Below are positions 7,429 through 16,337 of a stretch of 64,000 bases of DNA, piece after piece. Every line of letters begins with the position of its first letter. The first letter of the stretch is position 1. The position numbers and the translations under genes were made by a program. This DNA comes from an uncultured Oscillospiraceae bacterium (GTDB lineage: Bacteria > Bacillota > Clostridia > Oscillospirales > Ruminococcaceae), in contig CAJULF010000007.1 in NCBI GenBank assembly GCA_910587135.1, positions 1-64,000 of the forward strand, given 5' to 3'. Below the pieces are notes generated by a model, which was not told the DNA's origin, did not search any database, and saw only the letters and a program-made list of their open reading frames with translations.

Positions 7429-7553
7429 AAAGAATTTGAAGAAAAAACGGAGCGGCATTCACTCCAAAAATGCCACTCTTAATTTATATTTTTAATAGTA
7501 TAAAATTTTGCACAAAGAAATAGTAATGATTATTATTTTATGACATTCATATC

Positions 7554-7618
7554 TTGTCAACGAAGTTGTTCGTTGACAAAGCTTTTTTGTTCGTTGAGTT
7601 CGTTGCTAAAATAATACA
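7554..7618. mobile_element. Predicted left end of the Mu-like prophage
   Basis: Four copies of TTCGTTG(A) lie within 55 bp: an 11-bp inverted pair at 7554-7564/7569-7579, then direct copies at 7590 and 7599. Read from the other strand, the element would begin TGTATTATTTTAGCAACGAA, resembling the TGTATTG end of Mu and having the 5'-TG...CA-3' form used by this transposase class. This puts the host junction after A7618. The repeats would be transposase-binding sites. The boundary is a prediction; the other end is outside the window. Confidence 0.5.
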
Positions 7619-8061
7619 TTTATGTAAATTTTATGATTGGTTTTCACTTTACCTCAAATCTTGTTAGAACGCTCTGCAAAGCCATTTGAACGTTTTTTGA
7701 AGAAGTTTGAACATTTTTTTGAAGACACTCCATAAAATTCTCATGTGTGCATTTATATAACAAAAATGCCCGAAAAGTTTTTGACAACCTTCTGGGCATG
7801 ATTTTATTTTATTCCACTGTTTCAAGTCTAAAAAATGGCTCTATAAAGCCACTTTCGGCGCGTTTCCGCATTTTTCAAGCCTTTTTTAGGCTTTTTTTAT
7901 TTTCCGCATTCTACCTGTCAAATAACACGGGAACATCCTGCGTGGGCGGACGGTGGCTTTTGGCTTTCAGCGCCCTCCCAACCGCAAAATTCAACAAAAC
8001 CGATTATTAAAAACGGTAAAAAGTTGTTAAATATAAAAATCCCGCGACAAACTTTTCCTGC
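7619..8061. other. AT-rich non-coding segment between prophage end and glgP
   Basis: No convincing gene. It holds near-repeats TTTGAACGTTTTTTGAAG and TTTGAACATTTTTTTGAAG around 7687-7724. It also holds two rightward hairpins with T-runs: ATGCCC/GGGCAT at 7766-7799, and AAGCC/GGCTT at 7877-7899. Upstream, 7429-7553 is also non-coding and probably ends the repressor transcript with an imperfect hairpin near 7450-7477. Confidence 0.5.
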
Positions 8062-8090
8062 TTGAATTTATGGAAAAAGTATGTTATAAT
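8062..8090 (+). promoter_or_regulatory. glgP promoter
   Basis: TTGAAT (8062-8067), a 17-base spacer and TATAAT (8085-8090), about 50 bases before the glgP start. The ribosome site AAGGAGGG lies at 8125-8132. Confidence 0.7.
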
Positions 8091-8139
8091 AAATACGGTT
8101 TCTTGGAAAAATATTCTTTTCTTTAAGGAGGGTATTTAA

Positions 8140-10497
8140 ATGATCGATAGGGATTTACTCAAGAGGGATTTTCAGGACAATCTCGCGGAGCTGTCAGAGG
8201 AGGGCGCAAAGCCCACCGCTCCGCAGCTCCACAACGCTTTGGCGTCGGCGATAATGAAGCAGGCTGTCCCGATAATGAAAAAAAGCGCGCCGAAGGGTCG
8301 CTCGGCAAGCTATCTTTCGGCGGAGTTTCTGGTGGGACGCGCCGTGTTCAACAACCTGCTTTGCTTAGGGCTTCACGACGAGGCGGAGAAGCTGCTTAAC
8401 AGCGCGGGCGCAAGCCTTAACGACCTGGAGGAGATAGAGGACGCGGCTCTCGGAAACGGCGGTCTGGGACGTCTTGCCGCCTGCTTTCTCGACAGCGCGG
8501 CGGCTTTGAAGATGCCGCTTACGGGCTACGGCATACGCTATAAATACGGTCTGTTCCGTCAGACCATAGAGAACGGATTCCAGTGCGAGTACGCTGACGA
8601 CTGGACAAGATTTGGCGACCCATGGAGCAAAAGAGCAGATTCCGACGCGGTAACCATACACTTTGCGGCGGGTGACGTCAAGGCTGTTCCCTACGATATG
8701 CCGATTTTCGGGTATAAGAATGATTTTGCGGGAACTCTGCGCCTGTGGGAGGCCGAGCCGGTAAATCAGTTTGACTTCGGCGCTTTCAACCGTCAGGACT
8801 ATATGGCGGCTTGCCGTGAGCAGATAGAGGCGGAGAACATCTCCCGCACGCTCTATCCCAACGACGACGCGCGCCCCGGCAAGCTGCTCCGCTTAAGACA
8901 GCAGTACTTTTTCAGCGCCGCTTCTATCGCGGATCTTATCAGAAAGCACCTGCGCGCGGGCAGAAAAATCGAGGATTTTGCGGAATACAATTCCGTTCAG
9001 CTCAACGATACCCACCCCACCATAGCCATACCCGAGCTTATACGGGTGCTAACCGCTCAGCACGGGCTGTCCTTTGACAAGGCGTTTGAGATAGCCCAAA
9101 AGACCTTTAACTACACCAACCACACCATCATGGCTGAAGCCTTGGAAAAGTGGGGGACAGATATCATGGAGGAGCTTATCCCCGAGGTGTACGGCATAAT
9201 CATGCGCATCAACGAGTATTTTATCTCCGATATGTACCGCCGCGGCTTGCCGAGAGAGCGGATAGACAGCATGAAGCCCATAAGCGGCGGAGTTGTCCAT
9301 ATGGCTAAAATGGCTATTTATTGCACAAGCGCGACCAACGGCGTGGCGCGTATCCACACCGAGATACTCAAAAACGACGCCCTGCCCGAGTGGTATTCTC
9401 TGTACCCCGAGCGCTTTCAGAACAAGACCAACGGCATTACTCCCCGCCGCTGGATAGCTCTCTGCAACCCGAAGCAGTCTGAACAGATAACCGAGCTTCT
9501 GGGCGGCGAGAGTTGGATAACAAATCTTACCGAGCTTAAAAATCTTCTAAAATACGCTGACGACAAACAGCAGATGTCGCGCTTTGCGGATATCAAGCAC
9601 AGCAACAAAAAAGCTCTTGCGGAGTATATAGCCGCTCACGAGGGCGTTGACATTGCTCCCGACAGTATTTTCGACATACAGATAAAGCGTCTGCACGAAT
9701 ATAAGCGTCAGCTGCTGAATGCGTTCAGTATCCTTTATATCTATTACGGCATAAAGGACGGCAGCATAAAGGATTTCTACCCCACCACCTATATTTTCGG
9801 TGCGAAATCCGCTCCCGGATATGCCCGCGCAAAGGCGATAATCAAGTTTATCAATGAGATAGGAAAACTTGTAAACAACGATCCGGAGATAAACGGCGCG
9901 ATAAAGGTGGTATTTGTGCAGAATTACAATGTTTCCTATGCCGAGAAGCTGGTGGTAGCCGCGGATATTTCGGAGCAGATATCCACTGCGGGCACCGAGG
10001 CGAGCGGCACGGGCAACATGAAATTCATGCTTAACGGCACGGTCACTCTTGGAACCTATGACGGAGCCAACGTCGAGATAGCGGAGGAAGCGGGAATCGA
10101 AAACAACTATATCTTCGGTGCGAGGGTAGAGGAGCTTGCGGAAATAATGCCGAAGTACGACCCACGCGAGATCTACGCGAACAACAAAAAAATCTCCGCC
10201 GTGGTGGAGAAGCTTATCGACGGCACATTCTCCGACGGCGGCAGCGGTGCGTTCAAGGAGCTGTACTACTCGCTGCTTGACGGCGCGAGCTGGCACAAGC
10301 CCGATAATTATTATATTCTCGGCGACCTTGAAAGCTATGTCGAGGCTAAGCTGAAGGCTAACGCCGATTACCGCGACCATAGAGATGAGTTCCTGCGCAA
10401 GTGCTGGATAAACCTTTGTTGCTCGGGCAAATTCAGTTCCGACAGAACGATTGAGGAATACGCAAAAGATATCTGGAAGATACAGCCCGACAAATGA
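8140..10497 (+). CDS. glgP: Glycogen/starch phosphorylase
   Basis: GT35 phosphorylase releasing glucose-1-phosphate from alpha-1,4-glucan ends, with PLP as cofactor, in the cytosol. The 785 residues match the short bacterial/maltodextrin-type size. Visible family signatures are SYLSAEFLVGRA near the N-terminus, ALGNGGLGRLAACFLDS, and the PLP-lysine region EASGTGNMKFMLNG followed by GTYDGANVEI. The gene stands alone, with its own promoter and a strong terminator. Being next to the prophage end, its upstream region may have been altered by the insertion, although the promoter itself is intact. Confidence 0.95.
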   Translation: MIDRDLLKRDFQDNLAELSEEGAKPTAPQLHNALASAIMKQAVPIMKKSAPKGRSASYLSAEFLVGRAVFNNLLCLGLHDEAEKLLNSAGASLNDLEEIEDAALGNGGLGRLAACFLDSAAALKMPLTGYGIRYKYGLFRQTIENGFQCEYADDWTRFGDPWSKRADSDAVTIHFAAGDVKAVPYDMPIFGYKNDFAGTLRLWEAEPVNQFDFGAFNRQDYMAACREQIEAENISRTLYPNDDARPGKLLRLRQQYFFSAASIADLIRKHLRAGRKIEDFAEYNSVQLNDTHPTIAIPELIRVLTAQHGLSFDKAFEIAQKTFNYTNHTIMAEALEKWGTDIMEELIPEVYGIIMRINEYFISDMYRRGLPRERIDSMKPISGGVVHMAKMAIYCTSATNGVARIHTEILKNDALPEWYSLYPERFQNKTNGITPRRWIALCNPKQSEQITELLGGESWITNLTELKNLLKYADDKQQMSRFADIKHSNKKALAEYIAAHEGVDIAPDSIFDIQIKRLHEYKRQLLNAFSILYIYYGIKDGSIKDFYPTTYIFGAKSAPGYARAKAIIKFINEIGKLVNNDPEINGAIKVVFVQNYNVSYAEKLVVAADISEQISTAGTEASGTGNMKFMLNGTVTLGTYDGANVEIAEEAGIENNYIFGARVEELAEIMPKYDPREIYANNKKISAVVEKLIDGTFSDGGSGAFKELYYSLLDGASWHKPDNYYILGDLESYVEAKLKANADYRDHRDEFLRKCWINLCCSGKFSSDRTIEEYAKDIWKIQPDK

Positions 10498-10504
10498 TCA
10501 CTCG

Positions 10505-10537
10505 CCCCGCGGGAGAAAGCCCGCGGGGATTTTTTGT
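10505..10537 (+). terminator. glgP terminator
   Basis: A perfect 9-bp stem CCCCGCGGG / CCCGCGGGG with a 6-base loop, followed by ATTTTTT: a strong intrinsic terminator 8 bases after the glgP stop. Confidence 0.9.
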
Positions 10538-10557
10538 ACGGTTTTTCCTCTTTCGGC

Positions 10558-10586
10558 TTGAAAATCTCGGAATAATGTGTTATACT
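10558..10586 (+). promoter_or_regulatory. der operon promoter
   Basis: TTGAAA (10558-10563), 17 bases, TATACT (10581-10586). The -10 region is also part of a palindrome, TATACTATAATAGTATA (10581-10597), which could be an operator or chance AT symmetry. Confidence 0.65.
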
Positions 10587-10678
10587 ATAATAGTATAAGT
10601 ATGCGAGAGTGCAAGTATATGGGTTTATGAGTGTGTGAGTAAATTTGTAATTTTGTAATGTTTGAAAGGCGGTATATA

Positions 10679-11995
10679 ATGCAGGTAGTTGCTGTTGTGG
10701 GCAGACCCAACGTGGGAAAGTCCACTCTTTTCAATAAGCTGGTGGGAAAAAGATTGTCGATAGTGGACGATACTCCGGGAGTCACGCGTGACAGGATATA
10801 CAGCCGCTGCGAGTGGCTGGACCGCGAGTTTATGCTTATCGACACGGGCGGCATAGAGCCAAAGACGGATGACGTGATACTCGCGCAGATGAGGGAACAG
10901 GCTATGCTCGCCATAGAGAGGGCGGACGCTATTATTTTCGTTACGGATATCACCACGGGAGTTACCGCGAACGATATGGACGTGGCGGCAATGCTTATGA
11001 AAAGCGGAAAGCCCGTGGTGCTGGCGGTAAACAAGGCGGACAGTATAGGCGAGCCTCCGCCCGAGCTGTACGAGTTCTATAATCTTGGGCTGGGCGACCC
11101 TATATCGGTTTCAGCGGTGCACGGTCACGGCACGGGCGATCTGCTGGAGGCGGTGTTTGAGAATCTTCCGCCCGACGAGCCGGACGAGTACGACGAAGAC
11201 TCAATAAAGGTAGCGGTTATCGGAAAGCCCAACGTGGGCAAATCCTCACTGATAAACCTTATCGCGGGCGAGGAGCGCTCCATTGTTTCGGATATAGCGG
11301 GAACGACCCGTGACGCGATAGACAGCGAGGTAACACGCGGAGAGGACAGGTACGTCTTTATCGACACCGCGGGAATGCGCAGAAAAGCGAAGATAAAGGA
11401 AAATATAGAGCACTTCAGTATTTTGCGCGCGCTGATGGCGGTTGACAGAGCCGATGTGTGCGTTATAATGATAGACGCCACTGTCGGCTTTACCGAGCAG
11501 GACAGCAAGGTTGCGGGATACGCGCACGACAAGGGCAAGCCGAGCGTTATCGCGGTAAACAAGTGGGACGCGGTGGAGGACAAGACGGACAAGACAATGC
11601 GGGAGTTCACACATAATCTGGAAACGGATTTCTCTTTTATGAGCTACGCTCCGTTCGTGTTTATCTCCGCAAAAACGGGGCAGCGTGTGGACAAGCTTTT
11701 CGAGCTTATCAAGTCGGTAAAGGAGCAGCATTCCCGCCGCATTTCCACGGGCGTGCTCAACGATATGCTCAGTTACGCCACTTCGCGGGTTCAGCCTCCC
11801 TCCGACAAGGGAAAGCGGCTGAAGCTGTATTACATGACCCAGGCATCGACAAATCCCCCGAACTTCGTTGTGTTCTGCAACAACAGGGAGTTGTTCCACT
11901 ATTCCTATCAGCGCTATATTGAAAATCAGATACGGGAGACCTTCGGGCTGGATCGGACGCCCATAAAGCTCACCGTGCGCGAAAGAGGCGAGTAA
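10679..11995 (+). CDS. der: Ribosome biogenesis GTPase Der (EngA)
   Basis: Tandem-GTPase factor needed for 50S subunit maturation. The first G domain has GRPNVGKST (near residue 8) and DTGG; the second has GKPNVGKSS, DTAGMRRK and NKWD. A KH-like C-terminal domain ends in RTPIKLTVRERGE. At 438 aa it has the standard length. I use the start MQVVAVVG (10679) with a GAAAGGCGG site rather than the upstream in-frame ATG. The next gene starts one base after the stop, so it heads an operon with the membrane protein, plsY and gpsA. Confidence 0.96.
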   Translation: MQVVAVVGRPNVGKSTLFNKLVGKRLSIVDDTPGVTRDRIYSRCEWLDREFMLIDTGGIEPKTDDVILAQMREQAMLAIERADAIIFVTDITTGVTANDMDVAAMLMKSGKPVVLAVNKADSIGEPPPELYEFYNLGLGDPISVSAVHGHGTGDLLEAVFENLPPDEPDEYDEDSIKVAVIGKPNVGKSSLINLIAGEERSIVSDIAGTTRDAIDSEVTRGEDRYVFIDTAGMRRKAKIKENIEHFSILRALMAVDRADVCVIMIDATVGFTEQDSKVAGYAHDKGKPSVIAVNKWDAVEDKTDKTMREFTHNLETDFSFMSYAPFVFISAKTGQRVDKLFELIKSVKEQHSRRISTGVLNDMLSYATSRVQPPSDKGKRLKLYYMTQASTNPPNFVVFCNNRELFHYSYQRYIENQIRETFGLDRTPIKLTVRERGE

Positions 11996-12574
11996 ATGCG
12001 GCAGATTTTAAAGGATTTTTACAGGGCGCATATTTCGCTCCTTATAAGATATACGGTAATTGTCGCAATATGTATAACGGCATTTCTTATTACGGGAGTT
12101 TTCGCGCGGGATAACACCCGTATCCCGGGTATTGTCATAACGGCTTTTCTAGGGTGCTGCCTGATATGGGCGGCGGCGGATATTTTCATTGTTGCCCCGA
12201 AAAAATTCAGGGACAAACTGGGGGAGATTCCCGAGGGGAGCGCCGCCGAGGTCGTTGAGAATTACTCCCAAACATATAGGATAGGCGTTCATAAATTCTA
12301 TAAGGAAAACTGGATAATATTTTATTCCTATCGCCGTATAAAGCTTATGAGATACGACGAGATACGCTCGGCGGATTTAAGGCGAAACGGTATATTTCTG
12401 AGGCTGTGCGACGGCAAAGAAACCATAATTACCCTCAGCCCCGGTGAAAGCGGTGAAATGCTGATGGCGGCGATAAAGGGCAGGAACGGGAACATAAAGA
12501 TAATGCTGAACGGTGAGCCGGCGCACTTTGCGTCCGAACCCGACGGCGAAGAAAAGGACGGAAAGGAAAACTGA
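11996..12574 (+). CDS. Two-TM membrane protein with PH-like C-terminal domain
   Basis: Unknown function. Two hydrophobic helices (about residues 17-36 and 44-66) precede a soluble beta-rich domain with the pattern IIFYSYRRIKLMRYDEIRSADLR and an acidic tail. The layout (two helices, then strands around a Y-x-E/D-I motif) resembles the four-gene array at 30.8-33.6 kb. It is inserted between der and plsY and is translationally close to both. Confidence 0.65.
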   Translation: MRQILKDFYRAHISLLIRYTVIVAICITAFLITGVFARDNTRIPGIVITAFLGCCLIWAAADIFIVAPKKFRDKLGEIPEGSAAEVVENYSQTYRIGVHKFYKENWIIFYSYRRIKLMRYDEIRSADLRRNGIFLRLCDGKETIITLSPGESGEMLMAAIKGRNGNIKIMLNGEPAHFASEPDGEEKDGKEN

Positions 12575-12579
12575 CAATC

Positions 12580-13248
12580 ATGGTTTGGATATGCTTTATA
12601 ATAATGCTTGTCGTGCCCTATCTGCTCGGCGGGATAAACACCTCTATAATAGTTACAAAAATAAAAACGGGTAATGATATCCGCTCTATGGGCAGCGGAA
12701 ACGCGGGTCTGACAAACACCCTGCGGACGCAGGGCAAGGCAAGCTCGGCGATAGTGCTGCTGGGCGACGTGGCAAAAGCGGTGCTGGCTGTGCTGGCGGT
12801 AAGGCTTGCGTTCAGGTATATTGGGGGAGTTGACACGGCGGAATATTCCTCGGAAATGAAATGGGTGGAATATATGGCGGGATTTATGGCGGTCGTTGGT
12901 CATGTATTCCCGATATATTACGGATTTAAGGGCGGAAAGGGTGTTCTTGCCGCTGTTTCCGCGATATTCACTCTGGACTGGCGCACGGGTCTGGTTCTGC
13001 TGGGAGTTTTTGTTATTCTGGTGGCGATAACCCGATATGTTTCGCTTGGAAGCTGCGTTTCCTCGGCGCTGTTCTTTATAAGTACGTTTGTGTTCGGGAA
13101 AGTTGTTGACAATGACCCCGCTGCGCTGATAAACACCTTTATAGCCTTGTTTATGGGCGGACTGATAATTTATATGCACCGTGGAAATCTTTCACGGCTC
13201 GCGCACCATACGGAGAAAAAACTTGGGGAAAAAACAGTCGGGAAGTAA
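12580..13248 (+). CDS. plsY: Acyl-phosphate:glycerol-3-phosphate acyltransferase PlsY
   Basis: Integral membrane enzyme that acylates sn-glycerol-3-phosphate using acyl-phosphate, the first step of phospholipid synthesis. It shows the family motifs SGNAGLTNTLR (acyl-phosphate site), GHVFPIYYGFKGGKG and several membrane helices over 222 residues. It precedes gpsA, which makes its substrate, so the pair forms a phospholipid-precursor module. Confidence 0.95.
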   Translation: MVWICFIIMLVVPYLLGGINTSIIVTKIKTGNDIRSMGSGNAGLTNTLRTQGKASSAIVLLGDVAKAVLAVLAVRLAFRYIGGVDTAEYSSEMKWVEYMAGFMAVVGHVFPIYYGFKGGKGVLAAVSAIFTLDWRTGLVLLGVFVILVAITRYVSLGSCVSSALFFISTFVFGKVVDNDPAALINTFIALFMGGLIIYMHRGNLSRLAHHTEKKLGEKTVGK

Positions 13249-13275
13249 CGGAATTCCGACCGAAAGGAGCAAATC

Positions 13276-14277
13276 ATGGCTAAGATAACGATACTCGGCT
13301 GCGGCTACGGCACGGCGCTTGGAGTGCTGTTCAGCGGCTTCGGGCACGAGGTGGTGACCTGGACAAAATTTGAGGAGGAAGCGGAGCAGCTCCGCCGCGA
13401 CAGGGAGCACAAGCGGCTTCTTGCGGGCGTAAAGCTGCCCGATAATCTCGGAGTTACAACAGACCCAAAATCTGTTTCGGGCGCGGATATAGTGATAGTT
13501 TGTATCCCCTCGCCTTTTTTCCGCGAGGCTGTGCGCACCGTAAAGCCGTATATCGACAAAAAAACCGCAGTGGTAAACGCCAGCAAGGGTCTTGAGGAAG
13601 CCACGGGCTGCCGGCTTTCGGAGATAATACGGCAGGAGCTTCCCGAAAACCCGACAGCTGTGCTGACGGGACCCTGCCACGCGGAGGAAATAGCGCGGTT
13701 CGTGCCCACTACGGAGGTGTGCGCCGCCTATGACTCCAAAACCGCGAAATATATACAGAATACGCTTGCCTGCGAGGTATACAGAATTTACATCAACGAT
13801 GATGTTACTGGCTGCGAGCTGGGCGGGGTGCTGAAAAATCCGATAGCGCTGGGCTGCGGAATAGCCCGCGGAATGGGTCTGGGCGACAACACGGTAGCGG
13901 CACTTATGACAAGAGGAATGACGGAGATAACACGGCTTGCGGTGGCTCTCGGGGCAAGCTGGAAGACCTTTACGGGCATGGCGGGTCTTGGAGATCTGAT
14001 CGTTACCTGCACCTCGCAGCACTCGCGGAATTACCGCGCGGGATATCTTATCGGGCAGGGAGTTCCCGCCGCGGAGGCGGTCGCTCAGATCGGCACGGTC
14101 GAGGGATATCTCAACAGCAAAACGGCTTTCCGGCTTGCGTGTGAGCATGATATCGACACTCCCATTATCGAGCAGATAGTGAACGTCTGCTATAACGGCA
14201 GCGATCCTAAAAAGAGCATAAGCGCGCTTATGACAAGAGAGAGCAAGCACGAGCGGGAGATGTTCTGGCTGGATTAG
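13276..14277 (+). CDS. gpsA: Glycerol-3-phosphate dehydrogenase [NAD(P)+]
   Basis: Reduces dihydroxyacetone phosphate to sn-glycerol-3-phosphate. The N-terminal Rossmann motif is GCGYGTALGVLFS (residues about 8-20). The substrate-domain signatures are GPCHAEEIAR, GCELGGVLKNPIALGCGIARG (read in part) and GLGDLIVTCTSQHSRN. At 333 aa it has the standard length. An AAAGGAG site precedes the ATG. It ends the der-plsY-gpsA operon. Confidence 0.96.
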   Translation: MAKITILGCGYGTALGVLFSGFGHEVVTWTKFEEEAEQLRRDREHKRLLAGVKLPDNLGVTTDPKSVSGADIVIVCIPSPFFREAVRTVKPYIDKKTAVVNASKGLEEATGCRLSEIIRQELPENPTAVLTGPCHAEEIARFVPTTEVCAAYDSKTAKYIQNTLACEVYRIYINDDVTGCELGGVLKNPIALGCGIARGMGLGDNTVAALMTRGMTEITRLAVALGASWKTFTGMAGLGDLIVTCTSQHSRNYRAGYLIGQGVPAAEAVAQIGTVEGYLNSKTAFRLACEHDIDTPIIEQIVNVCYNGSDPKKSISALMTRESKHEREMFWLD

Positions 14278-14603
14278 AGGGGCATTGTGTACGCGCGGGA
14301 GAGGGACGCTCGCAGAGAGCCGCAAAGCGTACGCGCAGGTGAGGGGCGTCTGCAGAGAACCGCAAAATGCCCGCGCATCTGAATTTCAAAAAGGTCGAGT
14401 TCACCGAAGGGCGAACGATGACCGGTTCCCGCAGCCGCTCGTAAGGAGTGAGCGTAAGCGAGCAACTGAGAGTGAGTGCGGGAATTTTGAAATTCTTTAA
14501 AATCATTTAATCCTCGTCAACATATATTAACAACTTCTCGTCAATATATATCAGCCTTTTGTCGGCGAGAACCAACGGGATCACAGCCCGTATCAATTTT
14601 TTT
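14278..14603. repeat. Non-coding spacer with R-C palindromic repeat copy
   Basis: No gene is seen. 14384-14515 is a diverged copy of the R-C repeat: AATTTCAAAAAG, then GACCGGTTCCCGCAGCCGC, a clover of small palindromes, and GCGGGAATTTTGAAATTCTTTAA. Just before it is an internal near-repeat (GTACGCGCGGGAGAGG / GTACGCGCAGGTGAGG). 14516-14565 has two AT-rich CTCGTCAAYATATAT repeats. Confidence 0.6.
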
Positions 14604-14615
14604 GGAGGTATGGAA

Positions 14616-15464
14616 ATGAGAAGTGAAAGAGAAATGCTGGAGCTTATAATAAATACGGCAAAGGAAGACGAGCGTATCCGCGGGGTTATCATGTCAGGCT
14701 CGCGGGCGGATACTCACGCGCCCAAAGATATTTATCAGGATTATGACATCATATATTTTGTAACGGACGTCGCGCCGTTCTGGAACAATACCGCGTGGCT
14801 GGAGGAGAAATTCGGCGGTATATCGCTGCTGCAAACTCCCGAAATTATGAGCCTTATCCCGCCCGACAACGACGGGAGCTTCGTTTTTCTTACGATTTTT
14901 GAGGACGGCAACCGAATTGACCTTAATATAACAAGCGACCCCTATATAGACGACGGTGAGCCTGTAATAGTGCTGCTGGACAAGACCGGGGAGCTTTCGG
15001 GAATAAAGCCGCGGGAGGACTTCTGGTATATAAAGCCGCCCGCGGAGAAGCTGTTTCATGACTGCTGCAACGAGTTTCACTGGTGTCTGAACAACGTTGC
15101 AAAGGGAATAGCCCGCGACGAACTTCCCTATGTTATGGAGATGTTCAATAATTATGTGCGCAACGGGCTTAATATTATGACGGACTGGTATATCGGAGCG
15201 GAAAATGATTTCAAGGTGTCGGCGGGAAAAATGGGGAAATATTACAAGAAATATCTTCCCGAGGAGCTTTACAAAATGTATGCCGCGACCTATTCCGACA
15301 GCGATTACGATAATATATGGAGAGCGGTTTTCACCGCCTGCGCCCTGTTCCGCAGACTGGCGGAGGCTGTTGCGGAGAAATTCGGCTACACATATAATAT
15401 ATCCGAGGACGAGAATATAATTGATTATATGAACAAGGTCAAAAATAATTTGTTGGGAGATTAA
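14616..15464 (+). CDS. ANT(6)-like aminoglycoside nucleotidyltransferase
   Basis: This 282-residue protein matches aminoglycoside 6-adenylyltransferases. GSRADTH and DYDIIYFVTD (about residues 28-50) form the nucleotidyltransferase fold with the metal-binding acids. LFHDCCNEFHWCLNNVAKGI and YNEF-type helices follow. Members adenylylate streptomycin, but many chromosomal homologues have unknown substrates. The start at 14616 is chosen over 14610 for spacing to GGAGG (14604-14608). It is followed after 3 bases by the Abi gene. Confidence 0.85.
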   Translation: MRSEREMLELIINTAKEDERIRGVIMSGSRADTHAPKDIYQDYDIIYFVTDVAPFWNNTAWLEEKFGGISLLQTPEIMSLIPPDNDGSFVFLTIFEDGNRIDLNITSDPYIDDGEPVIVLLDKTGELSGIKPREDFWYIKPPAEKLFHDCCNEFHWCLNNVAKGIARDELPYVMEMFNNYVRNGLNIMTDWYIGAENDFKVSAGKMGKYYKKYLPEELYKMYAATYSDSDYDNIWRAVFTACALFRRLAEAVAEKFGYTYNISEDENIIDYMNKVKNNLLGD

Positions 15465-15467
15465 GGA

Positions 15468-16337
15468 ATGCAGCAGAAACTACCCTCAACCATAAACGAG
15501 CAGATAGCGAAGCTCCGCGAGCGCGGGTGCGTTATCGAGGACGAAAAGCTGGCCCGGGAAACGCTGAAATACATAAACTACTTTCGGCTTTCAAATTATT
15601 TCGCACCCTTTTCGGTAAGCAAGCAGCGCTATGAGGACGGAACTACCTTTGAGAAAATTCTCCGCATTTACGAGATGGACCGAAAGCTCAGGAGCATACT
15701 TATCGCGGCTCTGGAGGAGATCGAGATTGCTCTGCGCGCCGCGATATCGAATTATCATGCGCTGAAATACGGCGCTTTGGGATACCTTAACGCATCGACT
15801 TTTGATTTCAAGCATAACCACAACAGCTTTATGTCAAAGATAAATTATCTTATTGAGGCTAACGATGAGCGGGCTTTTGTAAAGCATTATAATAAAAAGT
15901 ACAGCGGCGCTTTTCCGCTTTGGGTGGTGATGGAGCTTTTCAGCTTCGGTACGCTGGCGTTTTTCTACAAGGATATGCACAACGCGGATAAGAAAGCTCT
16001 CGCGTGGGATTTCTATCATTGTTCACCCTCGGAGATGGACAACTGGATATTCTGCCTGAACGAGCTGCGCAACTACTGTGCGCATTACAACAGGATATAT
16101 GGCAACACGTTCCCGGTAGAGCCGAAAACCCCGCGTGATTTTGAGCCTGAGCTTAAATCGGACGCTTTCGGGTATATAATGATTATGAAGCAGCTCTATC
16201 ACAACAGGGTAAACTGGAACGAGCGGATCGTCAAGCCGCTGTCAAGGCTGTTAAAGAAAAATGAGGATATAATAAGGCTTTCGGATCTCGGCTTTCCCGA
16301 GGATTGGGCGGAGCATATCGCGTTTGTTGAGGAATAA
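15468..16337 (+). CDS. Abi_2 family (AbiD/AbiF-like) HEPN protein
   Basis: The N-terminal motif QIAKLRERGCVI, followed by YINYFRLSNYF, is the Abi_2 (PF07751) opening. The C-terminal ELRNYCAHYNRIYG contains the R-x4-H HEPN ribonuclease motif (RNYCAH), and the upstream IEIALRAAISNY helix completes the fold. Family members cause abortive infection, and related AbiF proteins work with a small RNA and are discussed as relatives of Cas13. It starts 3 bases after the ANT(6)-like gene, so the two share a transcript. A defence role is inferred from the family. Confidence 0.85.
   Translation: MQQKLPSTINEQIAKLRERGCVIEDEKLARETLKYINYFRLSNYFAPFSVSKQRYEDGTTFEKILRIYEMDRKLRSILIAALEEIEIALRAAISNYHALKYGALGYLNASTFDFKHNHNSFMSKINYLIEANDERAFVKHYNKKYSGAFPLWVVMELFSFGTLAFFYKDMHNADKKALAWDFYHCSPSEMDNWIFCLNELRNYCAHYNRIYGNTFPVEPKTPRDFEPELKSDAFGYIMIMKQLYHNRVNWNERIVKPLSRLLKKNEDIIRLSDLGFPEDWAEHIAFVEE

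Noticed and set aside
14616..15464. Claim of clinical streptomycin resistance
   Set aside because: The family is clear, but chromosomal ANT(6)-like proteins often act on unknown substrates and nothing here shows recent transfer.
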